DNA of 64,000 nucleotides from the NCBI GenBank assembly GCA_002363865.1, contig DEWY01000009.1, positions 68,138 to 132,137 of the forward strand. The letters run 5' to 3'. The notes under the pieces are model-generated. The model made no database searches and was not told the DNA's origin. It saw only the letters and a program-made list of their open reading frames with translations. The stretch comes from Caulobacteraceae bacterium UBA3198. Its GTDB lineage: Bacteria > Pseudomonadota > Alphaproteobacteria > Caulobacterales > Caulobacteraceae. Position numbers and translations under genes: made by a program. Shown here piece by piece: positions 46,018-53,375 of this stretch; within the stretch, counting starts at the first letter, position 1, and the number at the start of each line of letters is the position of its first letter.

Positions 46018-46473
46018 ATGCAGACATCTCTAGGGACCAGCTGGACCGGGATCCCATCGGCCGCAGATGATTTGTTCTACCCTTCCATCTCATTTGTAGG
46101 CGGGGAAGCTGGAGCGTCAATGATGCTCCTTCTGAGTGGTAGCATCTCACCGGGCAAGCGTGGTCACTCGGTGTTGATTCAATTCCAACTTGTAGAATTA
46201 GTGATGAGTTTTGAAGAGTTTTCTTATTTGGGCTCCGCACAAACCGACAATCGCCCCGAGAATGTTATAAATCTGATAAATAACAGCACCACCTTGGATG
46301 AAGCACGCGCCCGGACCGACAAGCAATACTTGAAACACATGCTTTTAACTGGGAATTCATGCTGCGAGATAGTTTGTCACCCAGATTTTGACGTGAAGGT
46401 ATTTCCAGACCACTCAACAGCGCTCGATTTCATTGCCAAGGATTATTTAGATCAGGCATCAAGCTTTAGGTAG
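46018..46473 (+). CDS. Orphan protein in an AT-richer stretch
   Basis: 151 residues. The base composition and codon use (many A- and T-ending codons such as ATA, AAT, TTA) differ plainly from all neighbours. No family is recognised. The chain has a hydrophobic beta-rich first half (SISFVGGEAGASMMLLLSGSISPG) and an acidic/helical second half (NVINLINNSTTLDEARARTDKQYLKHMLL), and resembles an immunity-type or phage-derived small protein only in flavour. No Shine-Dalgarno is seen, and a TTG at 46009 is an alternative start. A hairpin at 46485-46504 follows. Likely horizontally acquired. Confidence 0.6.
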   Translation: MQTSLGTSWTGIPSAADDLFYPSISFVGGEAGASMMLLLSGSISPGKRGHSVLIQFQLVELVMSFEEFSYLGSAQTDNRPENVINLINNSTTLDEARARTDKQYLKHMLLTGNSCCEIVCHPDFDVKVFPDHSTALDFIAKDYLDQASSFR

Positions 46474-46590
46474 ATATGGTAGCGGGGCGCCCTGAATGGC
46501 GCCTCGGATGCCCATCTGTTGCTATTGCGCGCAGCCCGTCATGTTCCAACGTGATGCTGAACCCCACCAAGAGAGCCAGCATAGTCACCC

Positions 46591-47040
46591 ATGACCGCAG
46601 CCAGACGCATCGTCCTCTCCAGCGACCACGCCGCCATCCCCCTGCGCCAGGCCATCGCCGCCCATGTGGCCGCTAAGGGGTGGGAGGTGGTCGATATCGG
46701 ACCGACTACGACAGAGAGCACCGACTATCCCAGGCACGGCGAGGCCGCCGCCCGCCGCGTCGCCTCGGGCGACTGCGCCCTGGGCATCGTGGTCTGCGGC
46801 ACCGGCCAGGGGATCATGATGGCCGCCAACAAGGTGAAGGGCGTGCGCTGCGGCGTCTGCGCCGACACCTTCTCGGCCCGGATGATCCGGGCCCACAACG
46901 ACGCCAACATGCTGGCCCTGGGCGCCCGGGTAGTGGGCGAAGGCCTGGCCTTGGAGATCGTCGACGCCTTCCTCACCGCCGAATTCGAAGGTGGCCGGCA
47001 CGCCACGCGGGTGGCGATGATCAAGGCTCTGGAGGCCTGA
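46591..47040 (+). CDS. rpiB: Ribose-5-phosphate isomerase B
   Basis: 149-residue isomerase of the RpiB/LacAB family, interconverting ribose 5-phosphate and ribulose 5-phosphate. Seen are IVLSSDHAAIPLRQAI at the start, IGPTTTESTDYP, the active-site Cys in GIVVCGTGQGIMMAANKVKGVRCGVC, and RAHNDANMLALGARVVGEGLA with the catalytic His. The length is typical. The ribosome binding site is weak. A GFA-type gene follows after 93 bases. Confidence 0.93.
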   Translation: MTAARRIVLSSDHAAIPLRQAIAAHVAAKGWEVVDIGPTTTESTDYPRHGEAAARRVASGDCALGIVVCGTGQGIMMAANKVKGVRCGVCADTFSARMIRAHNDANMLALGARVVGEGLALEIVDAFLTAEFEGGRHATRVAMIKALEA

Positions 47041-47133
47041 CCCCACAGCCGCCTCGACCCTGCCATTCCGCCGCGCACGCCCCTCCATTCCCCGCTAGAC
47101 TTCGGCCGCAACCTGCCGCTTTGAGGACCTGCG

Positions 47134-47535
47134 ATGTTGAGGGGAAGCTGTCTGTGTGGCCGCGTGGCCTATGAGGCCGAGGCGACGGTCGAGACCATCG
47201 CCCACTGTCATTGCGAGACCTGCCGCAAGGCCCATGGCGCGGCCTTTTCCAGCATCGCCGCGGTCCCGCGGGACCGCGTGCGCTGGGTGCGGGGCGAAGA
47301 CCTGCTCCGCGCCTATGAGTCCTCGCCGGGCAAGGTGAGGCGGTTCTGCTCGGTTTGCGGGTCGCAGCTGATCGCTGAACGGGACGGCGGCCCCAATGTG
47401 ATGCTCCGGCTCGGCTGCCTGGACTCCCCTGTGACGGTCGACCGCCAGTGGCACATCTGGCGCTCAGACGGCGCGAGTTGGTACGATCCCAGCGTGGCCC
47501 ATCCCGAACTGGCCGAGGGCTTCCCGCCGGCCTGA
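47134..47535 (+). CDS. GFA-family (glutathione-dependent formaldehyde-activating-like) zinc protein
   Basis: 133 residues with GAGGA six bases before the ATG. The zinc ligands of the family are complete: GSCLCGRVAYE, HCHCETCRKAHGAAFSS and RFCSVCGSQL. The family is named for glutathione:formaldehyde condensation, but most members have no proven reaction. It converges with the DUF6880 gene. Confidence 0.88.
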   Translation: MLRGSCLCGRVAYEAEATVETIAHCHCETCRKAHGAAFSSIAAVPRDRVRWVRGEDLLRAYESSPGKVRRFCSVCGSQLIAERDGGPNVMLRLGCLDSPVTVDRQWHIWRSDGASWYDPSVAHPELAEGFPPA

Positions 47536-47556
47536 TGTGTCCAGAGAGCTGGCGGC

Positions 47557-48888
47557 CTAGCGAAGCTCGGCCAAGAAGGCCGCGTGGCTGGGGATAGTGT
47601 CGTCGGTGAGGCCGACGGCCAGGGACTCGGCCTCAATGATCAGGTCGGCCACCTCGTCGCTGAAGCCGGCGCCCAGGCGGCGCAGGGCCAGCGCCCGGGC
47701 TCGGACCAGCAGCAGGGCCGCCTGGGGATGCCGGGCCGAGAGCCGCTCGGCCCAGGCCGGCAGGTCATTGTGCGGGCCGCGCAGTTCAGCGCGCCGCTTC
47801 AGGACAAGCGCCGCGGCCTCCCGGTGGGCGGGCCAGTCCATCAGAAATGCCACGGCCCGCATCAGATCCCCGTGGGCGGCGGCGATCTCGAAGGCGCGGT
47901 CCAGCGCCACCACATCTTCAAAATCCGCGAGCTTGGCCAGCAGGGCGCGCAGGGTCTCGGGCGACAGGGTGCGTTCGAACAGGCGCCAGCGCGCCGCATC
48001 GGCGGCGGCGGCCTGCCCCTCGGCCTCCAGCACGGCGATCTCGGCGGCGTACCAGGCCTCGCCCTGCGGCTCGGGGCCGGCGGCCCTGCCCTTGGCCGGA
48101 CGGGCCTGCGGGTGCGAGGCCCGCGCGGCCTCCAGGGCCTCCCGGGCTGGCCCCGCCCTGCCGGCTTCGGCCAGGCGCCTCGCGATGTCGGCGGCGGTGT
48201 CCGGCTTTTTTCGATCAGCGTCCGAGAGAGAGAGTATCCAGGCGTCCAGGTCGCCGGCCCGGTCGGCGAGCCGTCGCACCACCAGGGCCAGCCGCCCTGT
48301 GGGCTGGGACTTGCCCGCGGTCAGATCGACCAGCAGGCGACGGGCGAGTTCGGGGCTCAGGGCCCCGACGCCGCGGCCGATCCACACCGCCCATTCCGAC
48401 AGTCGGGTGGCGAGCGCCTCGCCCAGGACCGGACCGGCGATCTCCGGCCCCAGCTGCGTGGCCAGGGCGGTCAGATCGCTGGAGGCGGCGTCGAAGATCA
48501 GAGCCAGCTCCCCCTTGGGGTCCTGCACCCGGCGGGTGAGCGCGGGATAGAGGTCGAACCAGGCGACCAGCCGGTCCAGGGCCAGGCTCTGATCCAGCGC
48601 CGCCAGCCGCTCGGCGATCATGACCTCCAGCGCTTTCAGCTCAGTCAGCAACTCGGGCCGCTTGCGCCAGGAGACCCGCGTCTTGCTGGCCTCCAGGGCG
48701 GCCAGGCGCTTGTCGAGTTCGAAGGCGAGGTCGGCTGCGCCCGCCTCGGCGGCGAGCTCCATCCGCAGGCGTCGCTTCAGGGCCGGGCTCGCCGTCTCCA
48801 TCAGCAGGGCGGCCAGGCGCTCGGCGCCAAGGGCGGCCAGATTGGCCTCTGACAGGGCCTTTTTGGCGCTGGCCGGGCGACGGGCCAT
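47557..48888 (-). CDS. DUF6880-family helical-repeat protein
   Basis: 443 residues, almost wholly alpha-helical and Ala/Leu/Arg-rich, without signal peptide or membrane segment. The beginning (LSEANLAALGAERLAALLMETASPALKRRLRMELAAE) and the repeated helical pairs match what I recall of DUF6880, an alphaproteobacterial family of unknown role with a TPR-like appearance. The middle contains a disordered linker (ASHPQARPAKGRAAGPEPQGE). No catalytic motif is visible. Confidence 0.75.
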   Translation of the reverse strand: MARRPASAKKALSEANLAALGAERLAALLMETASPALKRRLRMELAAEAGAADLAFELDKRLAALEASKTRVSWRKRPELLTELKALEVMIAERLAALDQSLALDRLVAWFDLYPALTRRVQDPKGELALIFDAASSDLTALATQLGPEIAGPVLGEALATRLSEWAVWIGRGVGALSPELARRLLVDLTAGKSQPTGRLALVVRRLADRAGDLDAWILSLSDADRKKPDTAADIARRLAEAGRAGPAREALEAARASHPQARPAKGRAAGPEPQGEAWYAAEIAVLEAEGQAAAADAARWRLFERTLSPETLRALLAKLADFEDVVALDRAFEIAAAHGDLMRAVAFLMDWPAHREAAALVLKRRAELRGPHNDLPAWAERLSARHPQAALLLVRARALALRRLGAGFSDEVADLIIEAESLAVGLTDDTIPSHAAFLAELR

Positions 48889-49057
48889 CAGACCGCGCTC
48901 CGCGCGGCTGGCCTGCGCCGCTCCGGGTCGCCGATCCGTTCATGTCTGCCCATGCCCCTAGAACACGCGAAAGCCCCGCCTTGGCAAGGCGGGCGACGCC
49001 GCACGCGCCGGGGCGCCCGTGTTGACCCACGCCGCCATTTGTCACACCACCACAGGC

Positions 49058-49726
49058 ATGACCGAGCTTTCCCGCCTCACCGGCCCCAGCGCCGCCCCGG
49101 CCAGTGGCCGCGATCCGCAGTCCCTGGTGATCCTGCTGCACGGCTATGGCTCCAACGGCGCCGACCTGATGGGGCTGGTCCCCTACTGGCGCGACGCCCT
49201 GCCCGACACCGCCTTCATGGCGCCCAACGCCCCGGAGGCGTGCCCCGCAGCCCCTGGCGGCTATCAGTGGTGGGCGCTCACCGACCTGGCGCGAGAAAGC
49301 CGGGCGGCCGGCGTGCGTCAGGCAGCACCCCCGGTGAACGCCTTCATCGACATGCACCGGGCCGCCTATGACCTGCCCAACCGCAAGGTCGCCCTGGTGG
49401 GCTTCAGCCAGGGGACCATGATGGCCCTGCATGTGGCCCCCCGCCGTCCCGAGACCCTGGCCGGCGTCGTCGGCTATTCCGGCATGCTGGCCGATCCCGA
49501 GGCCCTGGCCTCAGAGGTGAAGACCAGGCCGCCCCTGCTGCTGATCCACGGGGACGCCGACCCCATGGTGCCCTTCGCCGCCATGGGCCAGGCGCAGGCC
49601 GACTTCCAGGCGCTGAACTTCGAGGTCGCCACCCACACCGCCCGTGGCCTCGGCCACAGCATCGACGAGACCGGCCTGAGGCTGGGCGGGGACTTCCTGG
49701 CCTGGGTGCTGCGGGGATCCGACTAA
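49058..49726 (+). CDS. Carboxylesterase/phospholipase of the alpha/beta-hydrolase fold
   Basis: 222-residue esterase of the acyl-protein-thioesterase/YpfH group. The oxyanion region is VILLHGYGSNGADL, the nucleophile is Ser117 in GFSQG, and the triad is completed by Asp168 (HGDADPMVP) and His200 (GLGHSID). The ATG at 49058 starts just before the conserved core; a GTG at 49019 would add 13 residues. The substrate is probably a short-chain ester or lysophospholipid. It converges with an XRE-type gene. Confidence 0.9.
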   Translation: MTELSRLTGPSAAPASGRDPQSLVILLHGYGSNGADLMGLVPYWRDALPDTAFMAPNAPEACPAAPGGYQWWALTDLARESRAAGVRQAAPPVNAFIDMHRAAYDLPNRKVALVGFSQGTMMALHVAPRRPETLAGVVGYSGMLADPEALASEVKTRPPLLLIHGDADPMVPFAAMGQAQADFQALNFEVATHTARGLGHSIDETGLRLGGDFLAWVLRGSD

Positions 49727-49741
49727 GGGCGGCCTCGCCGC
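49727..49741. terminator. Hairpin in the gap between convergent genes
   Basis: GGCGGC-CTC-GCCGCC fills the 16 bases between two convergent stop codons. There is no T tract on either strand, so it is at best a weak two-way terminator. Confidence 0.3.
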
Positions 49742-49742
49742 C

Positions 49743-50213
49743 TCAGAGCTCGCGGCCCAGACGCTTTTCCACCTGCCGCTTCTCCCAGTCGCCGTTCAGG
49801 AACGGGAAGATGTCGAACACCGTGGCGGCGTGGGCGGCCACGCCCAGCCCCCAGCCGAGCGCTGGCCAGACGAACCACCAATAGCCCGGCTGACCGACTA
49901 GGTTGATCAGGCCGAGGATGGGGATGACCACGGCGTACTGGGCGAGGTGCACGTAGAACCCCTTCAGCTTTCGCACCTGGGCAAGCGCGAGGGCCTCATC
50001 GGCTCTGAGGGTCTCGGTATTGGGCGTGTCCATGTCTGGCTCCGTCAGGCGAGAGATGTCGATCTCGAAGACCGCCGCCAGGGCGTTCAGGGACTCAAGG
50101 CTGCCGGTCTGGCCGCGCTCCAGCCGCTGAACCGTGCGCACGCTGAGGCCGGACACCTCTGCGAGCTGCTCTTGCGACCAGCCCCGCTGCAACCTCAGTT
50201 TCTGGATCAGCAC
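49743..50213 (-). CDS. XRE-type regulator with two-helix membrane domain
   Basis: 156 residues starting with GTG behind GGGGGAAG. The N-terminal helix-turn-helix (QKLRLQRGWSQEQLAEVSGLSVRTVQRLERGQ) would bind DNA. The C-terminal half is a 2TM domain (KGFYVHLAQYAVVIPILGLINLVG, WWFVWPALGWGLGVAAHAATVF, then KRQVEKRLGREL), which ties the regulator to the inner membrane. Fusions of XRE with the 2TM domain are known in proteobacteria; targets are unknown. It is divergent from the pirin gene. Confidence 0.88.
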   Translation of the reverse strand: MLIQKLRLQRGWSQEQLAEVSGLSVRTVQRLERGQTGSLESLNALAAVFEIDISRLTEPDMDTPNTETLRADEALALAQVRKLKGFYVHLAQYAVVIPILGLINLVGQPGYWWFVWPALGWGLGVAAHAATVFDIFPFLNGDWEKRQVEKRLGREL

Positions 50214-50372
50214 GCGCTCTTCCCCCTGTCGGCGATCGGCCTGACCCTGACGCCCAGCCTCATTCAGACGCCACGACAGCGCCCCGTCAACGACCCGACA
50301 CCGCTGGCCAGCAGGGCGACAAGCGGCCGCCGGCTTACTATGTTTGGGCTGTCAAACTCACCGGAGCCGCCC

Positions 50373-51269
50373 ATGATCGACCTCGTCATTGACCAGCGCC
50401 GCAAGGATCTTGGGGGTTTTGAGGTGGGCCGCGTGCTGCCTTACGCGCGGCGAAGAATGGTGGGCCCCTTCATCTTCTTCGACCATATGGGCCCGGCGAG
50501 GTTCGACCCCGGCTTTCCGGGCAATGTGGACGTCCGCCCCCATCCCCATATCGGGCTTTCGACCCTGTCCTATCTGTTCGACGGTCAGATGACCCATCGC
50601 GACAGCGTCGGCGCAGTGCAGGAAATCAAGCCCGGCGAGGTCAATTGGATGACGGCGGGCAAGGGCATCACCCATTCGGAGCGCTTCGAGCACCTGCGCG
50701 GTCATGGCGGCCAGATGGACGGCATCCAGGCCTGGCTCGCCTTGCCCGAAGCGCAGGAGGAGATCGACCCCAGCTTCGTCCATTTCGGGACCGGCGACCT
50801 GGTCACCCATGCGGAAGAGGACGGGCTGAAGGCGGTGTTGATCGCCGGCGAGGCCTTCGGCGCCAAGTCCAAGGTACCCGTGCATTCGCCGCTCTTCTAC
50901 GTCCACTGGACCCTGCCGGCCGGCGCCCGCGGGCAGCTGCCGGCGGAGTATTCTGAGCGGGCGGCCTATGTGGCCCGGGGCGAGGTGGAGGTGGACGGCC
51001 ACACCTATGGCGAGGGCAAGATGCTGGTCTTCGCCCCGGGTCAGCCGGTGCTGTTCACCGGCGTCACCGACGCCATCGTCATGTTGCTGGGCGGAGAGCC
51101 GGTGGGCGAACGGTTCATCGAGTGGAACTTCGTCTCGTCCTCCAAGGACCGGATCGAACAGGCCAAGGCCGACTGGCGGGCCGGGCGCATGAAGCTGCCC
51201 GACGCCGATGATGGCGAGTTCATCCCCCTGCCCGGCGATCCGCCGCCGGAAGCCAATCCCATGTCGTGA
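50373..51269 (+). CDS. Pirin family protein
   Basis: 298-residue bicupin. The ATG at 50373 has GGAG seven bases upstream. The pirin metal site is seen in RPHPHIGLSTLSYLFDG and the later ERFEHLRGHGGQMDGIQAWLALP, with GEVNWMTAGKGITHSE between. The C-terminal domain has the segment PLFYVHWTLPAGARGQLPAE. Bacterial pirins include quercetinases and modulators of metabolic enzymes; the specific role is unknown. It converges with the SH3 protein gene. Confidence 0.92.
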   Translation: MIDLVIDQRRKDLGGFEVGRVLPYARRRMVGPFIFFDHMGPARFDPGFPGNVDVRPHPHIGLSTLSYLFDGQMTHRDSVGAVQEIKPGEVNWMTAGKGITHSERFEHLRGHGGQMDGIQAWLALPEAQEEIDPSFVHFGTGDLVTHAEEDGLKAVLIAGEAFGAKSKVPVHSPLFYVHWTLPAGARGQLPAEYSERAAYVARGEVEVDGHTYGEGKMLVFAPGQPVLFTGVTDAIVMLLGGEPVGERFIEWNFVSSSKDRIEQAKADWRAGRMKLPDADDGEFIPLPGDPPPEANPMS

Positions 51270-51273
51270 TACG

Positions 51274-51304
51274 AAAAAGGCCCGGGGCGGAGACCCCGGG
51301 CCTT
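51274..51304 (-). terminator. Intrinsic terminator of the SH3-protein gene
   Basis: An 11-bp stem (51277-51287 with 51294-51304) and a six-base loop. Read on the minus strand it runs into TTTTT (51278-51274). On the plus strand it lacks a T tract, so it may only weakly stop pirin transcripts. Confidence 0.85.
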
Positions 51305-51327
51305 GGTCATTGTGAGCGCGCTGAAGA

Positions 51328-52152
51328 TCAGGCGGCGCTGAGACGCCAGCCGCCGCCGGCCTCAGGGCAGGCCGTGTAGCGTTCGGTGGTGGCCTGACCC
51401 ATGCGCGGCTGGATGGTCTGCTGCACCAGCTTGCAGTTGGCGTTGGCGTAGCCGCCGCCGCTAGCCACGGGCTGGACCACCCATTCGGCCACATAGCCGG
51501 TGACATAGCCGTTCTGCTCCACCAGCAACCAGCGGTCGCCCGCCACCCGGCCGACGATGTTGAAGGACTGACCGCCGCGCAGCTGGCCCACCACCGAGGA
51601 ATTGGCCGTGGGCGCGGCCCGCAGGTTGACGGTGTTGCGGGTGGTGTACTGGGCGTTGGCCGGCTCGAAGGCCGTCCGCAGGGGCTGGGCCTGGCCGCTG
51701 AAACGCAGATTGGCCGCCGAGGTGGCCTGGCCGAAGGCCACGCCGCCGCCGTACCCGCCGCCATAGTTGGCGTTGATGATGTCCACCCGGCCGGTGGTCC
51801 CGGTGGTGGGGTCATTCCAGGTCTGGCTGCGATTGGTGTTCAGCGCCGTTTCGACGGCGTTGACCACCCGCTGCTGCTCGCTCACCTGCATACGGCAGCC
51901 GACCCAGGAGCCCGCGGCGGCGCCCAGGCCCGCGCCCAGCACGGCGCCCAGCGCCCGTTCATTCTTGCTGACCTGGCTGCCCAGCAGGGCGCCGGCCACG
52001 CCGCCGAGCAGGGCGCCGGTCTCCTGCCGCTGGCCGCTGGCCTCGCAGGCGAAGAAGTTTCCGAGCGGCGTGCCGGCCGCCTGGGCCGAGGCGAGGCTGG
52101 GGGCCGACGAGAGGGCGAGGGCCGCGACCAGGGAATAGGCGATAGGGCGCAT
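51328..52152 (-). CDS. Exported SH3-domain protein with glycine-zipper segment
   Basis: 274 residues. The signal peptide (MRPIAYSLVAALALSSAPSLASA) is followed by a glycine-zipper segment of the 17-kDa surface-antigen type (GALLGGVAGALLGSQVSKNERALGAVLGAGLGAAAGSWVGC). A Gly/Asn-rich middle comes next, then a bacterial SH3 domain (TTRNTVNLRAAPTANSSVVGQLRGGQSFNIVGRVAGDRWLLVEQNGYVTGYVAEW). The last part has two Cys residues (NANCKLV, YTACPEA). It is probably a cell-envelope protein that contacts peptidoglycan. Confidence 0.85.
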   Translation of the reverse strand: MRPIAYSLVAALALSSAPSLASAQAAGTPLGNFFACEASGQRQETGALLGGVAGALLGSQVSKNERALGAVLGAGLGAAAGSWVGCRMQVSEQQRVVNAVETALNTNRSQTWNDPTTGTTGRVDIINANYGGGYGGGVAFGQATSAANLRFSGQAQPLRTAFEPANAQYTTRNTVNLRAAPTANSSVVGQLRGGQSFNIVGRVAGDRWLLVEQNGYVTGYVAEWVVQPVASGGGYANANCKLVQQTIQPRMGQATTERYTACPEAGGGWRLSAA

Positions 52153-52226
52153 GGGAATGTCTCTTCGGTTGCTTGAGCCACCCTAACGCATGCCGGCCCG
52201 GTTAGCTCCACAGTAGAGCTGTTCCC

Positions 52227-52256
52227 TTGACGTTAGATGCGATTCATTCGCATTAT
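52227..52256 (+). promoter_or_regulatory. Candidate promoter before a small gene
   Basis: TTGACG (52227-52232), an 18-base spacer and CATTAT (52251-52256). It lies 31 bases before the ATG at 52287, leaving room for a short leader with a ribosome binding site. Confidence 0.4.
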
Positions 52257-52286
52257 CGCACCCTGATCGGCGCAGGGAGAGACCCG

Positions 52287-52445
52287 ATGATGCTGCGAAT
52301 GACCGGCGAGGCCATGCTGGTCCGACTGATGCAGATGGACCGTTCGACGACGGGGGGAACGCCCCCGCCGCCGCGCACGGCGAGGCCGGCGCCCCTCAGC
52401 CTGCGAGGGCCTTGCGGGTCTGTTCCCAGTACTGGGCGCCGGTGA
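52287..52445 (+). CDS. Possible small basic protein overlapping the 3' end of pgsA
   Basis: 52 residues beginning MMLRMTGEAMLVRLMQMDR, then a Pro-rich basic tail. AGGGAGAG lies about six bases before the ATG, and a plausible promoter is upstream. The last 50 bases overlap the end of the opposing pgsA gene, and that part of the translation is low-complexity, so the true product may be shorter or absent. I recognise no family. Confidence 0.35.
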   Translation: MMLRMTGEAMLVRLMQMDRSTTGGTPPPPRTARPAPLSLRGPCGSVPSTGRR

Positions 52446-53016
52446 TCACCGTCACCAGGGCGGCCAGCCAGAAAAGGGTGTGCGCCACCAGGCTCGCCGG
52501 TCCCAGAAGTTCCGGCGTATGCGGCAGACCAAACGCCCCCCAGCTGGCGACGAACAGCTCGGCCGCCAGGGCGGTCATCTGCAGGGCGGTCTTCCACTTG
52601 GCCAGCATGGTCACCGGCAGGACGATCCCTTTCCCGGCTCCCACTTCGCGCAGGGCGCTGACGGTGAACTCCCGGAACAGGATCAGGCCGGCCGGCAGCA
52701 GGACCAGCGGTTGGGGGCCCAGGGACATGAGCCCGAGCACCGCGCCGCAGACCAGCACCTTGTCGCCGATGGGGTCGAGGATCGAGCCCCAGACGGTGAC
52801 CGCGTCGTACTTTCGCGCCAGCCAGCCGTCGAACCAGTCAGTCACCGCGGCGACAACGAAGGCGTAGAAGGCCCAACGCTGCAGGGTGAACTGCGCCTCA
52901 AGCGTCAGGCGCTCGCTGACCCAGGGCGTCGCGCCAGCCGCCGTGGCCAGGGCCACGAACATGAACAGCGCCAGCACCAGGCGCATGGAGGTCAGGATGT
53001 TGGGAAGGGCTTTCAT
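52396..53016 (-). CDS. pgsA: CDP-diacylglycerol-glycerol-3-phosphate 3-phosphatidyltransferase
   Basis: 206-residue inner-membrane enzyme that makes phosphatidylglycerophosphate, the committed step to phosphatidylglycerol and cardiolipin. The CDP-alcohol phosphotransferase signature DGxxAR-x8-GxxxDxxxD is complete in DGWLARKYDAVTVWG followed by SILDPIGDKV. Several membrane helices are present. The ATG at 53016 has AAGG seven bases upstream and starts MKALPNILTSMRLVLAL, typical for PgsA; a GTG directly before it is possible. The insertion at VSERLTLEAQFTLQRW lengthens the first loop a little. Confidence 0.93.
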   Translation of the reverse strand: MKALPNILTSMRLVLALFMFVALATAAGATPWVSERLTLEAQFTLQRWAFYAFVVAAVTDWFDGWLARKYDAVTVWGSILDPIGDKVLVCGAVLGLMSLGPQPLVLLPAGLILFREFTVSALREVGAGKGIVLPVTMLAKWKTALQMTALAAELFVASWGAFGLPHTPELLGPASLVAHTLFWLAALVTVITGAQYWEQTRKALAG

Positions 53017-53036
53017 CACACGCCTTGAATGGTCGA

Positions 53037-53306
53037 TCAGGTCAGTTCGACGGCCTTGGTGGCCTTATTGAACACGCAGATCCGCTTGTCATCGCCTTCC
53101 CGCAGGACGGCGATCCCGTAGGAGGCCGAGCCGAACGGATGGACGATCACCTCCGGCGAGGTCATGCCCTGGGCCTTGGCCGCAGCGAGACATGTGTCGC
53201 GCACCTCGACCCGGAAGTCGGCCCAGGCGTCTGGCGAGCTGGCCAGCGCCGGGCCCGACAGGGCGACGACGGTTGCGGCGACGATCAGGCTGAGGCGAAG
53301 GGCCAT
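53037..53306 (-). CDS. Small exported protein of unknown function
   Basis: 89 residues. The ATG at 53306 has GGAG six bases upstream; one at 53312 would abut it. The signal peptide ends SGPALA. The mature domain (DAWADFRVEVRDTCLAAAKAQGMTSPEVIVHPFGSASYGIAVLREGDDKRICVFNKATKAVEL) has two Cys residues that may form a disulfide, and looks like a compact conserved periplasmic domain. It lies directly upstream of pgsA and downstream of uvrC on the same strand. Confidence 0.8.
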   Translation of the reverse strand: MALRLSLIVAATVVALSGPALASSPDAWADFRVEVRDTCLAAAKAQGMTSPEVIVHPFGSASYGIAVLREGDDKRICVFNKATKAVELT

Positions 53307-53375
53307 ACGCATCTCCAGAACAGGGGCTCACAGGGTTCGCCTGCGACCATAGCCGACCCGCGGGCGATGCGGCGC

